Source: an uncultured Paracoccaceae bacterium (GTDB lineage Bacteria; Pseudomonadota; Alphaproteobacteria; Rhodobacterales; Rhodobacteraceae). From it: a stretch of 64,000 nucleotides of DNA. The notes below the pieces were generated by a model that did not search any database, was not told the DNA's origin, and saw only the letters and a program-made list of their open reading frames with translations. Positions 1 to 9,467 of the stretch are shown one piece after another. Both the position numbers and the translations under genes were made by a program. Location of the stretch: the NCBI GenBank assembly GCA_947489445.1, contig CANLDN010000005.1:62001-126000 (forward strand). Reading direction: 5' to 3'. The stretch's first letter is position 1, and the number at the start of each line of letters is the position of its first letter.

Positions 1-205
1 CAATCAGAAGCGCAGTCATCGGGTGTGTTCCCAACGCCGCGCCACCCGGCCCCAGCGTCACCGTCAGATCGAGCACATTGACGATGAGCCCCAAAATACC
101 AGCCGCCAATGACACAAGCGCCAGCGGGATGCGCAACCGATGCGCCGACCTTACCAATCTATAGCGCCCGTGCTGCGCCCGCGAAATGTGTGTTGTGCCG
201 TCCAA
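1..205 (-). CDS. N-terminal fragment of an unidentified membrane protein
   Basis: An open frame on the minus strand runs from a TTG at 205 off the left edge. It reads LDGTTHISRAQ at the start and later a hydrophobic stretch (LALVSLAAGILGLIVNVLDL) that looks like a first membrane helix after a basic segment. There is no ATG in frame above it, and a stop lies just upstream, so the start must be TTG or an internal GTG. The family cannot be told from 68 residues. In many relatives the scp genes are followed by tatABC; this fragment does not look like TatA. Confidence 0.35.
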   Translation of the reverse strand, partial: MDGTTHISRAQHGRYRLVRSAHRLRIPLALVSLAAGILGLIVNVLDLTVTLGPGGAALGTHPMTALLI

Positions 206-294
206 GTTACGAGATCCAGATTAAACTTTCTGGTCGGACACTAAGCAATGACACTTAAGGGAAGATTGAGCGCTTTCGATTGTTGCGGAAATTT

Positions 295-936
295 TTAATC
301 TTCAAACAACTCTGTCTGATCATCATCGTCATCGTCTTCGTCTTTTTCGCCCAAACCAATCGCCCCCGGCGGTGGCCGATTTTCCAACAAACCGGCAGAG
401 CGCAGTTCCTTGAGGCCCGGCAAATCCCGCGCGTTTTCAAGCCCAAAGTGATCCAAAAACCCTTGGGTCACGACAAAAGTCACCGGTCGGCCCGGCGTCA
501 TTTTCCGCCGACCAAAGCGAATCCATTCCATCTCAATTAACTGGTCAATCGTGCCCCGGCTAACGCTGACGCCACGAATTTCTTCAATTTCGGCGCGGGT
601 CACAGGTTGATGATAGGCGACAATCGCCAGCGTTTCGATGGCTGCACGTGACAGTTTGCGCGTCTCGACCGTTTCCTTCTGCATCAAAAATCCAAGATCA
701 GCAGCGGTACGGATCGCCCACGCATTATCAACCTTCACGACATTCACCCCGCGGCCCTCGTAGCGTTTGCGCAGATGCGCGATCGCCTCGGCCGGGTCAC
801 AGCCATGTGGCATACGCCCCGTCAGTTCTGCGATCGTCACTGGATCGGCGGTCGCAAACAGGATTGCCTCGACCATGCGCTCTTGTTCACCCATGGGCGG
901 GGCTTCGAACAGGCTGTCATTTTTGGGTTTACTCAT
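295..936 (-). CDS. scpB: Segregation and condensation protein ScpB
   Basis: ScpB (213 residues) is the winged-helix subunit that, with ScpA, loads onto the SMC ATPase to make bacterial condensin at the nucleoid. The start MSKPKND at 936 is chosen because it overlaps the scpA stop by 8 bases and removes a basic, Pro/Arg-rich extension found upstream in the same frame. The body shows the ScpB pattern EAILFATADPVTIAEL near residue 27, and IETLAIVAYHQPVTRAEIEE, followed by the second winged helix. The tail ends in a very acidic run (GEKDEDDDDDDQTELFED), common in this clade. Last gene of the minus-strand run that begins at dgt; no clear terminator was seen after it. Confidence 0.95.
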   Translation of the reverse strand: MSKPKNDSLFEAPPMGEQERMVEAILFATADPVTIAELTGRMPHGCDPAEAIAHLRKRYEGRGVNVVKVDNAWAIRTAADLGFLMQKETVETRKLSRAAIETLAIVAYHQPVTRAEIEEIRGVSVSRGTIDQLIEMEWIRFGRRKMTPGRPVTFVVTQGFLDHFGLENARDLPGLKELRSAGLLENRPPPGAIGLGEKDEDDDDDDQTELFED

Positions 937-1723
937 CACGCGGGGCCTTCTTGCGGATCTGGATGGGGGCGAAGCTTTCGCCCTGCCTAATTTCGATCTT
1001 GCCTTCCTTCGCAAGCTCCAACGAGGCAGCAAAGGTTGCTGCGGTGGTGGACCGGGTACGTTGCGGGTCAGCATCCCAGCCATCGGGCAGGTAGTTGGAA
1101 ATCTCGGTCCAGTCGCCTGCAAAACCAATCAGATGCCGCATCCGTTCCAGCGCCTGCTCCATGGTCATCACATGCTGGCGGTCCATCACGAAAGGGCGGA
1201 AATCGTCACGGGTGCGGATGCGGGCATAGCCTTGCATCAAATCCAACAGCGTCGCGGTATAGGTGACCCGGCGCACGCGCTGCACATCTTCTGTTACGCC
1301 GCGTGCGAAGAAATCGCGGCCCAGCTGGTCGCGCGCCATCAATTTGGCAGCCGATTCCCGCATGGCTTGCAGGCGTTCCAACTGAAATGCCAGATGCGCG
1401 GCCAATTCTTCGCCAGATGGCCCCGCCTCGGATGGATCAGGTGGCAGCAACAGCCGGGATTTGAGGAAGGCAAGCCAGGCGGCCATCACCAGATAATCTG
1501 CGGCCAACTCTAGCCGTAGCTGTTTCGCTTTTTCAACAAAAGCCAAGTATTGCTCGGCCAATGCCAGAATGGAAATCTGGCGCAAATCAACTTTCTGAGT
1601 GCGCGACAGGGTCAGCAAGAGGTCCAACGGTCCCTCAAAGGCACCGACATCCACGATCAGCGCCTCGGCGGCCACGCGTTCGGTGACACTCATGCTGTCT
1701 TCTTGAAACTCTTCGCCCTGCAT
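929..1723 (-). CDS. scpA: Segregation and condensation protein ScpA (kleisin)
   Basis: ScpA (264 residues) is the kleisin that bridges the SMC heads and binds ScpB. The family signature is clear: FEGPLDLLLTLSRTQKVDLR near residue 28, then ILALAEQYLAFVEKAK and LAADYLVMAAWLAFLKSRLLLP. The C-terminal winged helix (SLELAKEGKIEIRQ) ends just before the scpB start. ATG at 1723 has a GAGG six bases upstream; a second ATG at 1693 (MSVTERVA) is a possible alternative. It starts six bases after the nagZ stop, which fits one transcript. Confidence 0.95.
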   Translation of the reverse strand: MQGEEFQEDSMSVTERVAAEALIVDVGAFEGPLDLLLTLSRTQKVDLRQISILALAEQYLAFVEKAKQLRLELAADYLVMAAWLAFLKSRLLLPPDPSEAGPSGEELAAHLAFQLERLQAMRESAAKLMARDQLGRDFFARGVTEDVQRVRRVTYTATLLDLMQGYARIRTRDDFRPFVMDRQHVMTMEQALERMRHLIGFAGDWTEISNYLPDGWDADPQRTRSTTAATFAASLELAKEGKIEIRQGESFAPIQIRKKAPRDE

Positions 1724-1729
1724 CTGCCC

Positions 1730-2719
1730 TCAGCCTAGTAGCGCTGCAAGTTCCGCTTCCAGACCTTGGATGTCAACGTTTTCTGGGGATTTCCGCTGCG
1801 CCAAGGCGCGATTTGCGCGGGTCTGCGCCGGCTCCGTCATCTCGCCGGCGGCGGCGGCAACGGCGACCATCTCTTCCGCTTCGCCATTGCAGTGCAGAAC
1901 GATATCGCATCCAGCCCTGACCGACGCCCTTGCGCGATCTGCAACGCTCCCCGACAACGCCTCCATCGACAGATCATCGGTCATGATCAACCCATCAAAC
2001 CCGATATCATCCCGGATCACTTGCATCATCTTGGCTGAGGTTGTGGCGGGCGCGTCGGCGTCGATATCCGAGAATACGATATGTGCTGTCATCCCCATCG
2101 CAATATCGTTGAGCGCCTTGAAGGGGGCAAAGTCATGCGCGTCGAGTTCAGCCTGCGACACGTCAACACGCGGCAGGTCCTTGTGGCTGTCTACAGCCGC
2201 ACGCCCATATCCCGGAATGTGCTTGAGCACCGGCAAAACACCGCCCGCCAGAAACGCATCAGCACATGCGCGCGCCGCTGTTACAACAGTTTCGACATCG
2301 GCCCCGTAAAGGCGATTTTTCAAAACGGGGTGGGTTTGGTCCTCGACCACGTCAGCCAAGGGCGCGCAGTTAACGTCGATCCCCACATCGTGAAGCTCGG
2401 CCGCGATCAATCGGTTCCGGATCCATTGCGCACGCATCGGATCGGTAGCGTTGGTCATCTGGTCAAGGGCGGGCAAGTATTCGCGCCAATGTGGTGCGCG
2501 CATGCGTTGAACGCGCCCCCCTTCCTGATCAATCAGGATCGGCGCATTGCGCCCAACGGCGTCCCGCAAATCAGCGGTCAGTCGGCGCAGTTGATCGGGA
2601 TTATCGATGTTGCGTGCAAAAACGATAAAGCCAAGTGGCTGCGTTTCGCGGAAAAAGTCGCGCTCCCAATCGGTTAGTGTCCGCCCCTCGGGCCCAAAGA
2701 TCGTAGCATTCAACGCCAC
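1730..2719 (-). CDS. nagZ: Beta-N-acetylhexosaminidase NagZ (GH3)
   Basis: NagZ is the cytoplasmic glycoside hydrolase family 3 enzyme that removes GlcNAc from anhydromuropeptides during peptidoglycan recycling. The frame shows IDQEGGRVQR, the KHIPGYGRAAVDSHKDLP loop with the Asp-Ser-His general acid/base element (the usual PGHG is PGYG here), and MTDDLSMEAL with the nucleophile Asp. I place the start at the GTG at 2719, which shares one base with the stop of the SPOR gene (TAGTG); the frame also opens at a TTG at 2743, which would add eight cysteine-containing residues not expected in this family. About 329 residues, normal length. Confidence 0.92.
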   Translation of the reverse strand: MALNATIFGPEGRTLTDWERDFFRETQPLGFIVFARNIDNPDQLRRLTADLRDAVGRNAPILIDQEGGRVQRMRAPHWREYLPALDQMTNATDPMRAQWIRNRLIAAELHDVGIDVNCAPLADVVEDQTHPVLKNRLYGADVETVVTAARACADAFLAGGVLPVLKHIPGYGRAAVDSHKDLPRVDVSQAELDAHDFAPFKALNDIAMGMTAHIVFSDIDADAPATTSAKMMQVIRDDIGFDGLIMTDDLSMEALSGSVADRARASVRAGCDIVLHCNGEAEEMVAVAAAAGEMTEPAQTRANRALAQRKSPENVDIQGLEAELAALLG

Positions 2720-3618
2720 TAGTTGACCACAACGGCAATACAATCAGCGCCTTCAGCCTCTAGCGCGGCGCAAAAGCGACGCGCCTCCGCCCGATCGGCA
2801 AAGCCGCTTGCGCGCAAGCGATACCACGTACCACTTGATTGATTGCTGACCTGAATGACGCGGTCGCGGCTATCCATCAGCTGACCAAAGCGGCCCTGCA
2901 ACCGGGTCCATTCGTCAGCGGCCAGTGTTGGTGTCGGGAATGCACCAAGCTGAACAAGGTTTGTGCCAACCGGAAACGACGTCGTGGTCACAGCGACTTC
3001 ATCGCTATTGCTGGCAACTGATGGCACCGTCACACGTAGGCTCGCGGGCCGGATAAGCGGGCGCAACGATACGGCGACACCAGGCACAGAGGCCGCAATC
3101 AGCTGCGGGGTGGCATTCGCCTGCGGCTCAGCACCGGAAGCAATCTGATCGGCCAATGCGATGATATCATCAGCGCTCAGCGCGGCGGTGTCGGGCTGAA
3201 TAACGTCTGCCGGACTGGCCAACACAGGCACTTGGGTCGTGACTGAGGCGGGCAGTACTTCGCCGGCTTCGGCCATCGGCTGTGCGTCCAAATCCTCTTG
3301 CGCCAGCCCTACGGTTGCGGGGGCCAACACCAGCCGATCCTCAGGACCACCAGCTTCACCCACTGCGGGCACTTCGTTGACGGCAAGACCGGTATGCAGT
3401 GCCACAGACCCACCAGGATTAGCCGGAAGAGCGCGCATCTCGCCTTCCATGGCACGCACGACAGGGATGCCGCTCACATCGCGCATGATCAGCTTGTAGC
3501 CCCAGAAACTGACGCCAGCGATCAGGGCCAGCGACATGGCCGCACCTGCATAATTTACCAATAAACCAGCGCGTGACGCGCCACCTGATGGGGCGAACCC
3601 CTCATCATAAACTGCCAT
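2719..3618 (-). CDS. SPOR domain protein, single-pass membrane
   Basis: A 299-residue protein with a short cytoplasmic N-terminus, one membrane helix at about residues 22-45 (YAGAAMSLALIAGVSFWGYK), a long Ala/Pro/Val-rich linker and a C-terminal SPOR domain from about 215 (VQLGAFPTPTLAADEWTRLQ ... AEARRFCAALEAEGADC). SPOR domains bind denuded glycan strands, typically at the division septum. It sits between argS and nagZ, as in many Rhodobacteraceae, so a role in cell-wall work at division is likely, though no enzymatic domain is visible. The linker is low complexity and probably disordered. Confidence 0.85.
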   Translation of the reverse strand: MAVYDEGFAPSGGASRAGLLVNYAGAAMSLALIAGVSFWGYKLIMRDVSGIPVVRAMEGEMRALPANPGGSVALHTGLAVNEVPAVGEAGGPEDRLVLAPATVGLAQEDLDAQPMAEAGEVLPASVTTQVPVLASPADVIQPDTAALSADDIIALADQIASGAEPQANATPQLIAASVPGVAVSLRPLIRPASLRVTVPSVASNSDEVAVTTTSFPVGTNLVQLGAFPTPTLAADEWTRLQGRFGQLMDSRDRVIQVSNQSSGTWYRLRASGFADRAEARRFCAALEAEGADCIAVVVN

Positions 3619-3691
3619 CTCTGCCTCACTGCCCGGGCCGTTATCGGCTTTATGGGTCGGTTAGAACTGCTCGGCCCCGGCAACGTGTGCG

Positions 3692-5431
3692 TTAGCGCAT
3701 CTCTTCCGCCGGAGTGACACCAAGAATACCAAGACCGCGCGAAATAACAATCGCTACGGCCCGGATCAGGGCAATTTTCGCCTGTGTTGTTTCTGAGTCA
3801 CCCTCTTGAACAAAACGCAAAGCGGGTAAATCGTTGCCCCGATTGTACAGCGCATGGAAGTCAGACGCGAGGTCGTAGAGATAAAACGCGATCCGATGTG
3901 GTTCGTGCCCCTTGGCTGCAATCTCGACCAAGCGAGGCCACTCAGCCAGCTTCTTTATCAGGGCAAGTTCGGCCTCATCGGTCAGATCAGACAGATCAAC
4001 CTTGGCCAATGTGGCATCTGCGACATCTGCAAAAGCCGCCGCCTTGCCCACCGCAGAATTCACTCGGGCGTAGGCATAGTTAACGTAGAAAACCGGATTG
4101 TCCTTGGATTGCTCCAGCACTTTATCGAAATCAAAATCCAGCGGCGCGTCGTTCTTGCGCGTCAGCATATGGAACCGGGTCACGTTCGGACCGACCTGAT
4201 CGACCACATCGCGCAGGGTGACAAAGGTCCCTGCCCGCTTGGACATCTTGAAAGGTTCGCCGTTTTTATAGAGCTTCACCAATTGCGTCAGTTTGACATC
4301 CAACGGCACCTTGCCGTCAGACAACGCCGATACCGCCGCCTTCATCCGTTTGACGTAACCACCATGATCGGCCCCAAACACGTCGATCAATTGGTCAAAG
4401 CCACGCTGCACCTTGTCATAGTGATAGGCGATATCGGGCGCAAAATAGGTCCACGAGCCATCCGATTTCTGCACAGGCCGGTCAACATCATCGCCATGCG
4501 CCGTTGATTTGAAAAGGGTTTGCTCGCGCGGTTCCCAATCCTCTGGCTTTTTGCCCTTTGGGGGCTCTAGAACACCGCGATAGATCAGACCTTTCTCGTC
4601 CAGCTCAGCAATCGCCTTTTCGATCAGCCCCGTGCCATAAAGCGACTTTTCCGAAAAGAAGTTATCCATCGCGATGCCCAGTTGGGCCAGATCATCGCGG
4701 ATCAGGTTCATCATGGCTTCGGTCGCGAACGTGCGGATTTCTTCAAGCCAGAACTGCTCACCTTTATCCACAAACTGATCGCCGACTTTGTCTTTCAGCG
4801 CCTGGCCAACGGGTTTGAGGTAATCCCCGGGATAGGTTCCATCCGGAAAAGCGACGTCTTGGCCATGCGCCTCCAAATACCGCAAATATACAGACCGGGC
4901 GAGCACGTCGACCTGCGCGCCGCCGTCGTTGATGTAGTATTCGCGGGTGACGTCATAGCCTGCATAATCCAACAGACTGGCCAATGCGTCCCCAAAGACA
5001 GCGCCGCGCGTGTGCCCTACATGCAATGGGCCGGTCGGATTGGCCGAAACATATTCGACCATCATCTTTTGCCCCTGCCCCAGCGTGGACCTGCCAAAAG
5101 TGTCATCGGTCAGTGCCGCAACGATGACACTCTGCCAGACAGAAGGCTCCAACCGCATGTTCAAAAATCCGGGGCCCGCGACTTCGGCTATTGCAATCAT
5201 CGGATCTTCCGACAGCTTGGTCGCCAAAGCTTCTGCAATGGCCCGCGGGTTCATCTTGGCCGGTTTTGCCAGAACCATCGCCGCGTTCGTCGCCATATCG
5301 CCATGCGCGGGGTCACGCGGCGGCTCGACCGCCACGGCCGCAGTAGAAAGGCCGCCCGGCAACAGGCCATCGGCGACCAATTGGTCAAGGCAGGCCAGCA
5401 CACGGGTGCGAATATCGGCAAACAGGTTCAT
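3692..5431 (-). CDS. argS: Arginyl-tRNA synthetase
   Basis: Class I aminoacyl-tRNA synthetase that charges tRNA-Arg (579 residues, normal). The ArgS N-terminal additional domain is followed by the HIGH-type element [18 protein letters not shown] near residue 131, the KMSKS-type loop [10 protein letters not shown] near residue 396, and the DALR anticodon-binding domain at the C-terminus ([12 protein letters not shown] onwards). Start ATG at 5431. The 77-base gap to the upstream antiporter gene holds a 9-base inverted repeat that would fold in the argS leader (see separate entry). Confidence 0.97.
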   Translation of the reverse strand: MNLFADIRTRVLACLDQLVADGLLPGGLSTAAVAVEPPRDPAHGDMATNAAMVLAKPAKMNPRAIAEALATKLSEDPMIAIAEVAGPGFLNMRLEPSVWQSVIVAALTDDTFGRSTLGQGQKMMVEYVSANPTGPLHVGHTRGAVFGDALASLLDYAGYDVTREYYINDGGAQVDVLARSVYLRYLEAHGQDVAFPDGTYPGDYLKPVGQALKDKVGDQFVDKGEQFWLEEIRTFATEAMMNLIRDDLAQLGIAMDNFFSEKSLYGTGLIEKAIAELDEKGLIYRGVLEPPKGKKPEDWEPREQTLFKSTAHGDDVDRPVQKSDGSWTYFAPDIAYHYDKVQRGFDQLIDVFGADHGGYVKRMKAAVSALSDGKVPLDVKLTQLVKLYKNGEPFKMSKRAGTFVTLRDVVDQVGPNVTRFHMLTRKNDAPLDFDFDKVLEQSKDNPVFYVNYAYARVNSAVGKAAAFADVADATLAKVDLSDLTDEAELALIKKLAEWPRLVEIAAKGHEPHRIAFYLYDLASDFHALYNRGNDLPALRFVQEGDSETTQAKIALIRAVAIVISRGLGILGVTPAEEMR

Positions 5432-5451
5432 AATGCATCCAGGACAAGTGT

Positions 5452-5486
5452 TTGACGCGGTTTACCACCCTCTGGCCCCGCGTCAA
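5452..5486. promoter_or_regulatory. Inverted repeat in the argS leader
   Basis: Perfect 9-base arms TTGACGCGG (5452-5460) and CCGCGTCAA (5478-5486) flank a 17-base spacer, 21 bases above the argS start. On the minus strand the upstream arm also begins with a TTGACG that could be a -35 element, so the repeat may be an operator at an internal promoter or an RNA hairpin. No function is known to me. Confidence 0.45.
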
Positions 5487-5508
5487 TGCATCGGCATTTC
5501 GTACAAGC

Positions 5509-7362
5509 CTAATCGCCCTTCGTGGCAGGTGGTTGGTCGCCGTCACTTTCACCCGGAGGACGCAATGCGATGATGCGCACATCAGCGGCGGGCTTTACCT
5601 CCTCATCCTTGCGGATCAGTGTGATTTCTCCAGCAGGCGAAATACGCGCGACCAGATGGGCCACCGGTCGTTCGGCACGCCAGTCCTCAAGCGTGAATTC
5701 CTCGCTCAGACGGGTGGTGCGAAAAGTCCAACCATCGCGGATCAGCTGTTCCATACCTGCATGCGTCTCATCGGGGCCAAATCTGCGGCCACCCAACGTA
5801 CGTGGAAGTTGGTGGCGCGCACTGTCATTCTTTTCGCGCATCACCTGAAAGACATTATCGCGCCCAAACTCCGGTGCCCAATCGGTTGCCACCAGCGTAT
5901 TGTAGGCATCATTGTCCGTCGCCGCGACAAGGGTGGCATAGCTGACAAATTCAAGCCGCTGTTCGGCAGCCTCAGACAGAATATCGCCTGAAAACGTATC
6001 AATCCCAGCGGTACGCGCCGCACGCAGATGTCCAAAATTCGGATCAGTCATCAGTACGGGGATATCTGCCAGCTTCAAGGCTTCAGCCAATGCGGTGGTC
6101 CAACGCGACCCTCCGATGATGATGACACCCGGCGTCTCCGCCCCGGTCAGGCCCAACCAGCGGGCCACTGGAGCCAGCGTGAAGCCATGCACCACCACCG
6201 TTACAGCCACCAACACAAAAGCGAGCGGCCCAATTAGCGCGGCATCTTCAAACCCCAGATTCAGCAAACGGTCCCCGAACAACCCCGCCACGGCGACCAA
6301 CACAACGCCGCGCGGACCCGTGAAAGCCACCAAGATCTGTTCTTTGTAAGGAATGCCGGACCCCAAAAGTGATATCAGCACCGTCAATGGACGGGCCACC
6401 AGAACGACCAGCAGGACAAAGCCAGCCGCCCGCCAGTCCAGCTTGCCCAGGGCTGCGAAGTCAAGCCCCGCCGCCAATAGAATAAAGACACCAGATACCA
6501 GCAAAACGGTGGCATGTTCCTTGAAGCGGCGCAGTTCTTCATAGCTCGGCAGATTGGCATTCGCGATCACGATCCCCATGATCGTTACGGCCAGCAAGCC
6601 GCTTTCGTGCAGCACCGCATCAGAGACCGCAAACACGCCCAACAGCAAGGTAAATAGCACCGGAACTTTCATATATTCCGGCACCCAACCGCGCTTGAAC
6701 GCGTGCGCCAGACCAAAGCCAGCCGCAACCCCCAATACCGTTGCGACGCCAATACCAACCACTAAATCAGCAATCGCCGCGTTCACGGTCGTGGCTGTGT
6801 TCAAGACCAAAACCACCGAAAACGCGAGCACGGCCGCCAGCGCGCCGATGGGGTCGTTGATGATCGCCTCCCATTGCAACAATGCCGCCGGTCGCTTGGA
6901 CAAACGGGCGGTGCGCAACAGTGGCGCAATCACTGTTGGGCCTGTCACGATCATGATTCCACCAAAGACAGCCGCACTTTCCCAACTCAACCCTGCCCCG
7001 TAACGCAGTGCCAAAGTTGATGTCAGCCACCCCAGTGGTGCCCCGATAAACACCAGCCGTTTCACACCCTTCGCCGCATCCTGAAGAGAATGAAAATTGA
7101 GCGTTAGGCCGCCTTCGAACAGGATAATCGCCACCGCAATCGAAATAATCGGCCCCATCAGTGGCCCAATATCGCGCGCGGGATCAAAGACCCCCGCGAC
7201 CGGTCCAATCAAGATGCCTGCCAGCAGCATCAGGACGATGGCAGGCATCCGAAGCCGCCATGCAAGCCACTGTGATCCTACACCCAATGCACCCACCAAA
7301 GCGAATGCCATCGCCGGAGCCATTGCATCTGCCGGTATTCCGGTTGCGCCTTCAATTGCCAT
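5509..7362 (-). CDS. CPA1-type sodium/proton antiporter with C-terminal TrkA-N-like domain
   Basis: A 617-residue inner-membrane exchanger. Residues 10-390 give about twelve hydrophobic helices with the CPA signatures LLAGILIGPVAG, ILFEGGLTLNF and WEAIINDPIGAL (the ND pair carries the ion/proton site). The C-terminal third is soluble and begins with a Rossmann-like strand-turn (VIIIGGSRWTTALAEAL, about residue 407), resembling TrkA-N nucleotide-sensing domains with an altered glycine loop, so nucleotide regulation is possible. The start is the ATG at 7362, overlapping the dgt stop by 11 bases; an upstream TTG is less likely. Probably keeps Na+ and pH balance in a marine cell; the transported ion is inferred. 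Confidence 0.88.
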   Translation of the reverse strand: MAIEGATGIPADAMAPAMAFALVGALGVGSQWLAWRLRMPAIVLMLLAGILIGPVAGVFDPARDIGPLMGPIISIAVAIILFEGGLTLNFHSLQDAAKGVKRLVFIGAPLGWLTSTLALRYGAGLSWESAAVFGGIMIVTGPTVIAPLLRTARLSKRPAALLQWEAIINDPIGALAAVLAFSVVLVLNTATTVNAAIADLVVGIGVATVLGVAAGFGLAHAFKRGWVPEYMKVPVLFTLLLGVFAVSDAVLHESGLLAVTIMGIVIANANLPSYEELRRFKEHATVLLVSGVFILLAAGLDFAALGKLDWRAAGFVLLVVLVARPLTVLISLLGSGIPYKEQILVAFTGPRGVVLVAVAGLFGDRLLNLGFEDAALIGPLAFVLVAVTVVVHGFTLAPVARWLGLTGAETPGVIIIGGSRWTTALAEALKLADIPVLMTDPNFGHLRAARTAGIDTFSGDILSEAAEQRLEFVSYATLVAATDNDAYNTLVATDWAPEFGRDNVFQVMREKNDSARHQLPRTLGGRRFGPDETHAGMEQLIRDGWTFRTTRLSEEFTLEDWRAERPVAHLVARISPAGEITLIRKDEEVKPAADVRIIALRPPGESDGDQPPATKGD

Positions 7363-8524
7363 CAATCACCCCTGCTGGAATTTCTTCGCCCCCAATCAGG
7401 CGTTTATGTTCTTGAATGGCAAACCGGTCGGTCATGCCTGCGATGTAATCAGCGACGATACGCGCCAATGCCGTCTGATCCACCGCATCCGCCACATCCT
7501 TGCGCCATTGCTTTGGCAACTCACTCGTATTGTTCATGAAGAACGGGAAAAGATCATCAATCATTTGTGTCACCACCCCGCGCATTTCGACAACCGCCGG
7601 GGCGCGATACATACGTTCAAACAGGAACTGACGGATAACTTTCAAATCGGTCCAAAGTTCAGGAGAAAATTGCACCATCATGCGTCCAGCATGTCGGATG
7701 TCATGAACCGTCGACGGATCAAGCTGAGTCAAGTTTCGGCGACTGACGGTAATGACGTCCTCTACCAGAACACCAAAGAACCGTCGCAACGCTTCATGGC
7801 GACGACGGTAGTAGTTAAGGTTGGGGTACTTCGCATCGACGCGGGCAAAGCATTCGTGCAAGATGGGCAATTCCGCCAAATCATCGGTACTGAATAACTC
7901 AGCGCGCAGGCCATCATGTAGATCGTGGTTGTTATAAGCAATATCATCTGCAAGGGCAGCCGCCTGTGCCTCTGCACTGGCATGGGTGTGCAATTCAAGA
8001 TCGTGGCGCGCATCATACGCCGCAAGCGCGTATGGAATATCGCCGGTCACAGGGCCGTTGTGCTTGGCGATGCCCTCCAAACTCTCCCATGTCAGGTTCA
8101 GCCCGTCCCATTCGGCATAGTGCCGCTCTAGGTTGGTGACGATGTGTAGGGCCTGCGCGTTGTGGTCAAACCCGCCATATGGCTGCATCAGCGCATCCAG
8201 CGCCTCCTCTCCGGTATGCCCAAAGGGCGTGTGGCCCAAATCATGGGCAAGGGCCACAGCCTCTGTCAGTTCCACATTCAGGTCCAACGCCGCCGCCACC
8301 GTCCGGGCAACCTGTGCAACCTCAATCGAATGGGTCAGCCGGGTGCGGAAGTAATCACCCTCGTGCTCGATAAATACTTGCGTCTTATGCTTGAGCCGCC
8401 GAAAGGCGGATGCGTGAATGATACGATCCCGGTCACGTTGAAACGGCGAGCGGAAGGTACTTTCTTCCTCTGCATAGAGCCGCCCGCGCGCGTTCGCCGG
8501 GTCGGTCGCATAAGGTGCGGCCAT
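7352..8524 (-). CDS. dgt: Deoxyguanosinetriphosphate triphosphohydrolase-like protein
   Basis: An HD-domain dNTP triphosphohydrolase of about 390 residues. The metal site is visible as RLTHSIEVAQVA followed by ALAHDLGHTPFGHTGEEAL (HD pair) and the later Asp in the AALADDIAYNNHDLHDGLR helix. The N-terminus has the family pattern RSPFQRDRDRIIHASAFRRL. I choose ATG 8524 (MAAPYATDP), which matches the usual N-terminus; an ATG-less extension to 8557 is unlikely. First gene of the minus-strand run down to scpB and divergent from the Fe-S carrier gene, with 73 bases between. Confidence 0.93.
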   Translation of the reverse strand: MAAPYATDPANARGRLYAEEESTFRSPFQRDRDRIIHASAFRRLKHKTQVFIEHEGDYFRTRLTHSIEVAQVARTVAAALDLNVELTEAVALAHDLGHTPFGHTGEEALDALMQPYGGFDHNAQALHIVTNLERHYAEWDGLNLTWESLEGIAKHNGPVTGDIPYALAAYDARHDLELHTHASAEAQAAALADDIAYNNHDLHDGLRAELFSTDDLAELPILHECFARVDAKYPNLNYYRRRHEALRRFFGVLVEDVITVSRRNLTQLDPSTVHDIRHAGRMMVQFSPELWTDLKVIRQFLFERMYRAPAVVEMRGVVTQMIDDLFPFFMNNTSELPKQWRKDVADAVDQTALARIVADYIAGMTDRFAIQEHKRLIGGEEIPAGVIDGN

Positions 8525-8562
8525 GTGATTTGCCTGTCTTGTTCGTCTTGCCTGCACCCCCT

Positions 8563-8599
8563 ATATTGCAAGTGAAACAGAACCGATAGGTTGCAATAT
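8563..8599. promoter_or_regulatory. Inverted repeat across the dgt/Fe-S carrier promoter region
   Basis: Arms ATATTGCAA (8563-8571) and TTGCAATAT (8591-8599) are perfect 9-base complements with 19 bases between. The right arm overlaps the ATG of the Fe-S carrier gene (8598-8600). It may be an operator for that gene or an RNA hairpin covering its start; the binding protein is unknown. Confidence 0.4.
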
Positions 8600-8924
8600 G
8601 CTCACGATCCCGCCCAAGGTGACGCCGCGCGCGTTTGAACGACTGGCCGAAATCGGTGCATCGGCCCAAGGCAAGGCGCTACGCGTCGCGGTCGAAGGTG
8701 GCGGATGTTCGGGGTTTCAGTATGAAATCGATCTGGACGACGCAAAAGATGACGATCTGGTCCTGTCAGAACAGGGCGAGACCGTCGTGATCGACAGTGT
8801 ATCCCTGCCCTTTTTGGCCGATGCGGTTATCGACTTTTCAGAAGAACTGATCGGCGCCCGCTTTGTGATCAATAACCCGAATGCCACATCGTCCTGTGGC
8901 TGCGGTACATCCTTTTCAATGTAA
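8598..8924 (+). CDS. A-type iron-sulfur carrier protein (HesB/IscA/ErpA family)
   Basis: A 108-residue A-type carrier that receives and hands on Fe-S clusters. The three ligand cysteines are in place: Cys in VEGGGCSGFQY (about residue 37) and the C-terminal SSCGCGTSF. The sequence fits the ErpA/HesB type better than classic IscA but the symbol is left open. It is divergent from dgt and its stop overlaps the next start (TAATG), so the downstream membrane protein is translationally coupled. Confidence 0.92.
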   Translation: MLTIPPKVTPRAFERLAEIGASAQGKALRVAVEGGGCSGFQYEIDLDDAKDDDLVLSEQGETVVIDSVSLPFLADAVIDFSEELIGARFVINNPNATSSCGCGTSFSM

Positions 8925-9436
8925 TGCAGAACAACGCGCGGCTGGCCAAGCTGATCCTGAGTCAGATTCAGGGCGACAAAACTGACACGAACTGGGACGG
9001 ACGCGAGCTTGAGATTTCCGAGCTGCTCGACGAGGCTTTGCAAGATGGCCGATCGCGCCTTGATCTGCGTGACAAATTGTTTGCAGGTGCACGGGCGACG
9101 AATGCGTTTACGCCGAAAGACATCACAGAGGTAATGACCCAAAACCTGTCTGATCAAATCCGGGATCTGGATCAGATCATTGCAGAGCTTGAAAACGATA
9201 TGCTGCCCAGCCGTCTGGTCATGGGCAGTCTGATCGGTCTGGTGCTGGGTGCAACTGGCGCTTTGATCTATGGATCGACCGATCTGATCACCTCAGTGAT
9301 TGTAACTGCGGTGATGGCCAGCGCTTTTCTTATCACCCGCACCTTTCGCAATCGCGCATTGGGCATTATATTGGGTTTTAAGGTCAGGCGCGCAAACTAT
9401 GACAGCTTTCGGGTCCTTTTGCGTGATAGCGAATAA
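8924..9436 (+). CDS. Uncharacterised membrane protein coupled to the Fe-S carrier
   Basis: A 170-residue protein I do not recognise. The N-terminal 85 residues are soluble and helical, with a likely coiled-coil segment (QIRDLDQIIAELENDM); two hydrophobic helices follow (about 93-115 and 117-137), then a basic tail. The start overlaps the previous stop by one base, so the two are made together. No catalytic motif is seen. Its ties to Fe-S supply are suggested only by position. Confidence 0.8.
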   Translation: MQNNARLAKLILSQIQGDKTDTNWDGRELEISELLDEALQDGRSRLDLRDKLFAGARATNAFTPKDITEVMTQNLSDQIRDLDQIIAELENDMLPSRLVMGSLIGLVLGATGALIYGSTDLITSVIVTAVMASAFLITRTFRNRALGIILGFKVRRANYDSFRVLLRDSE

Positions 9437-9467
9437 TATGTTAATGCTGACCTTGTAAGGAAATCGG

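Noticed and set aside
295..1128. Longer scpB reading frame from 1128
   Set aside because: The added 64 residues overlap scpA in another frame, are Pro/Arg-rich and unlike ScpB; the 936 start has the usual short overlap.
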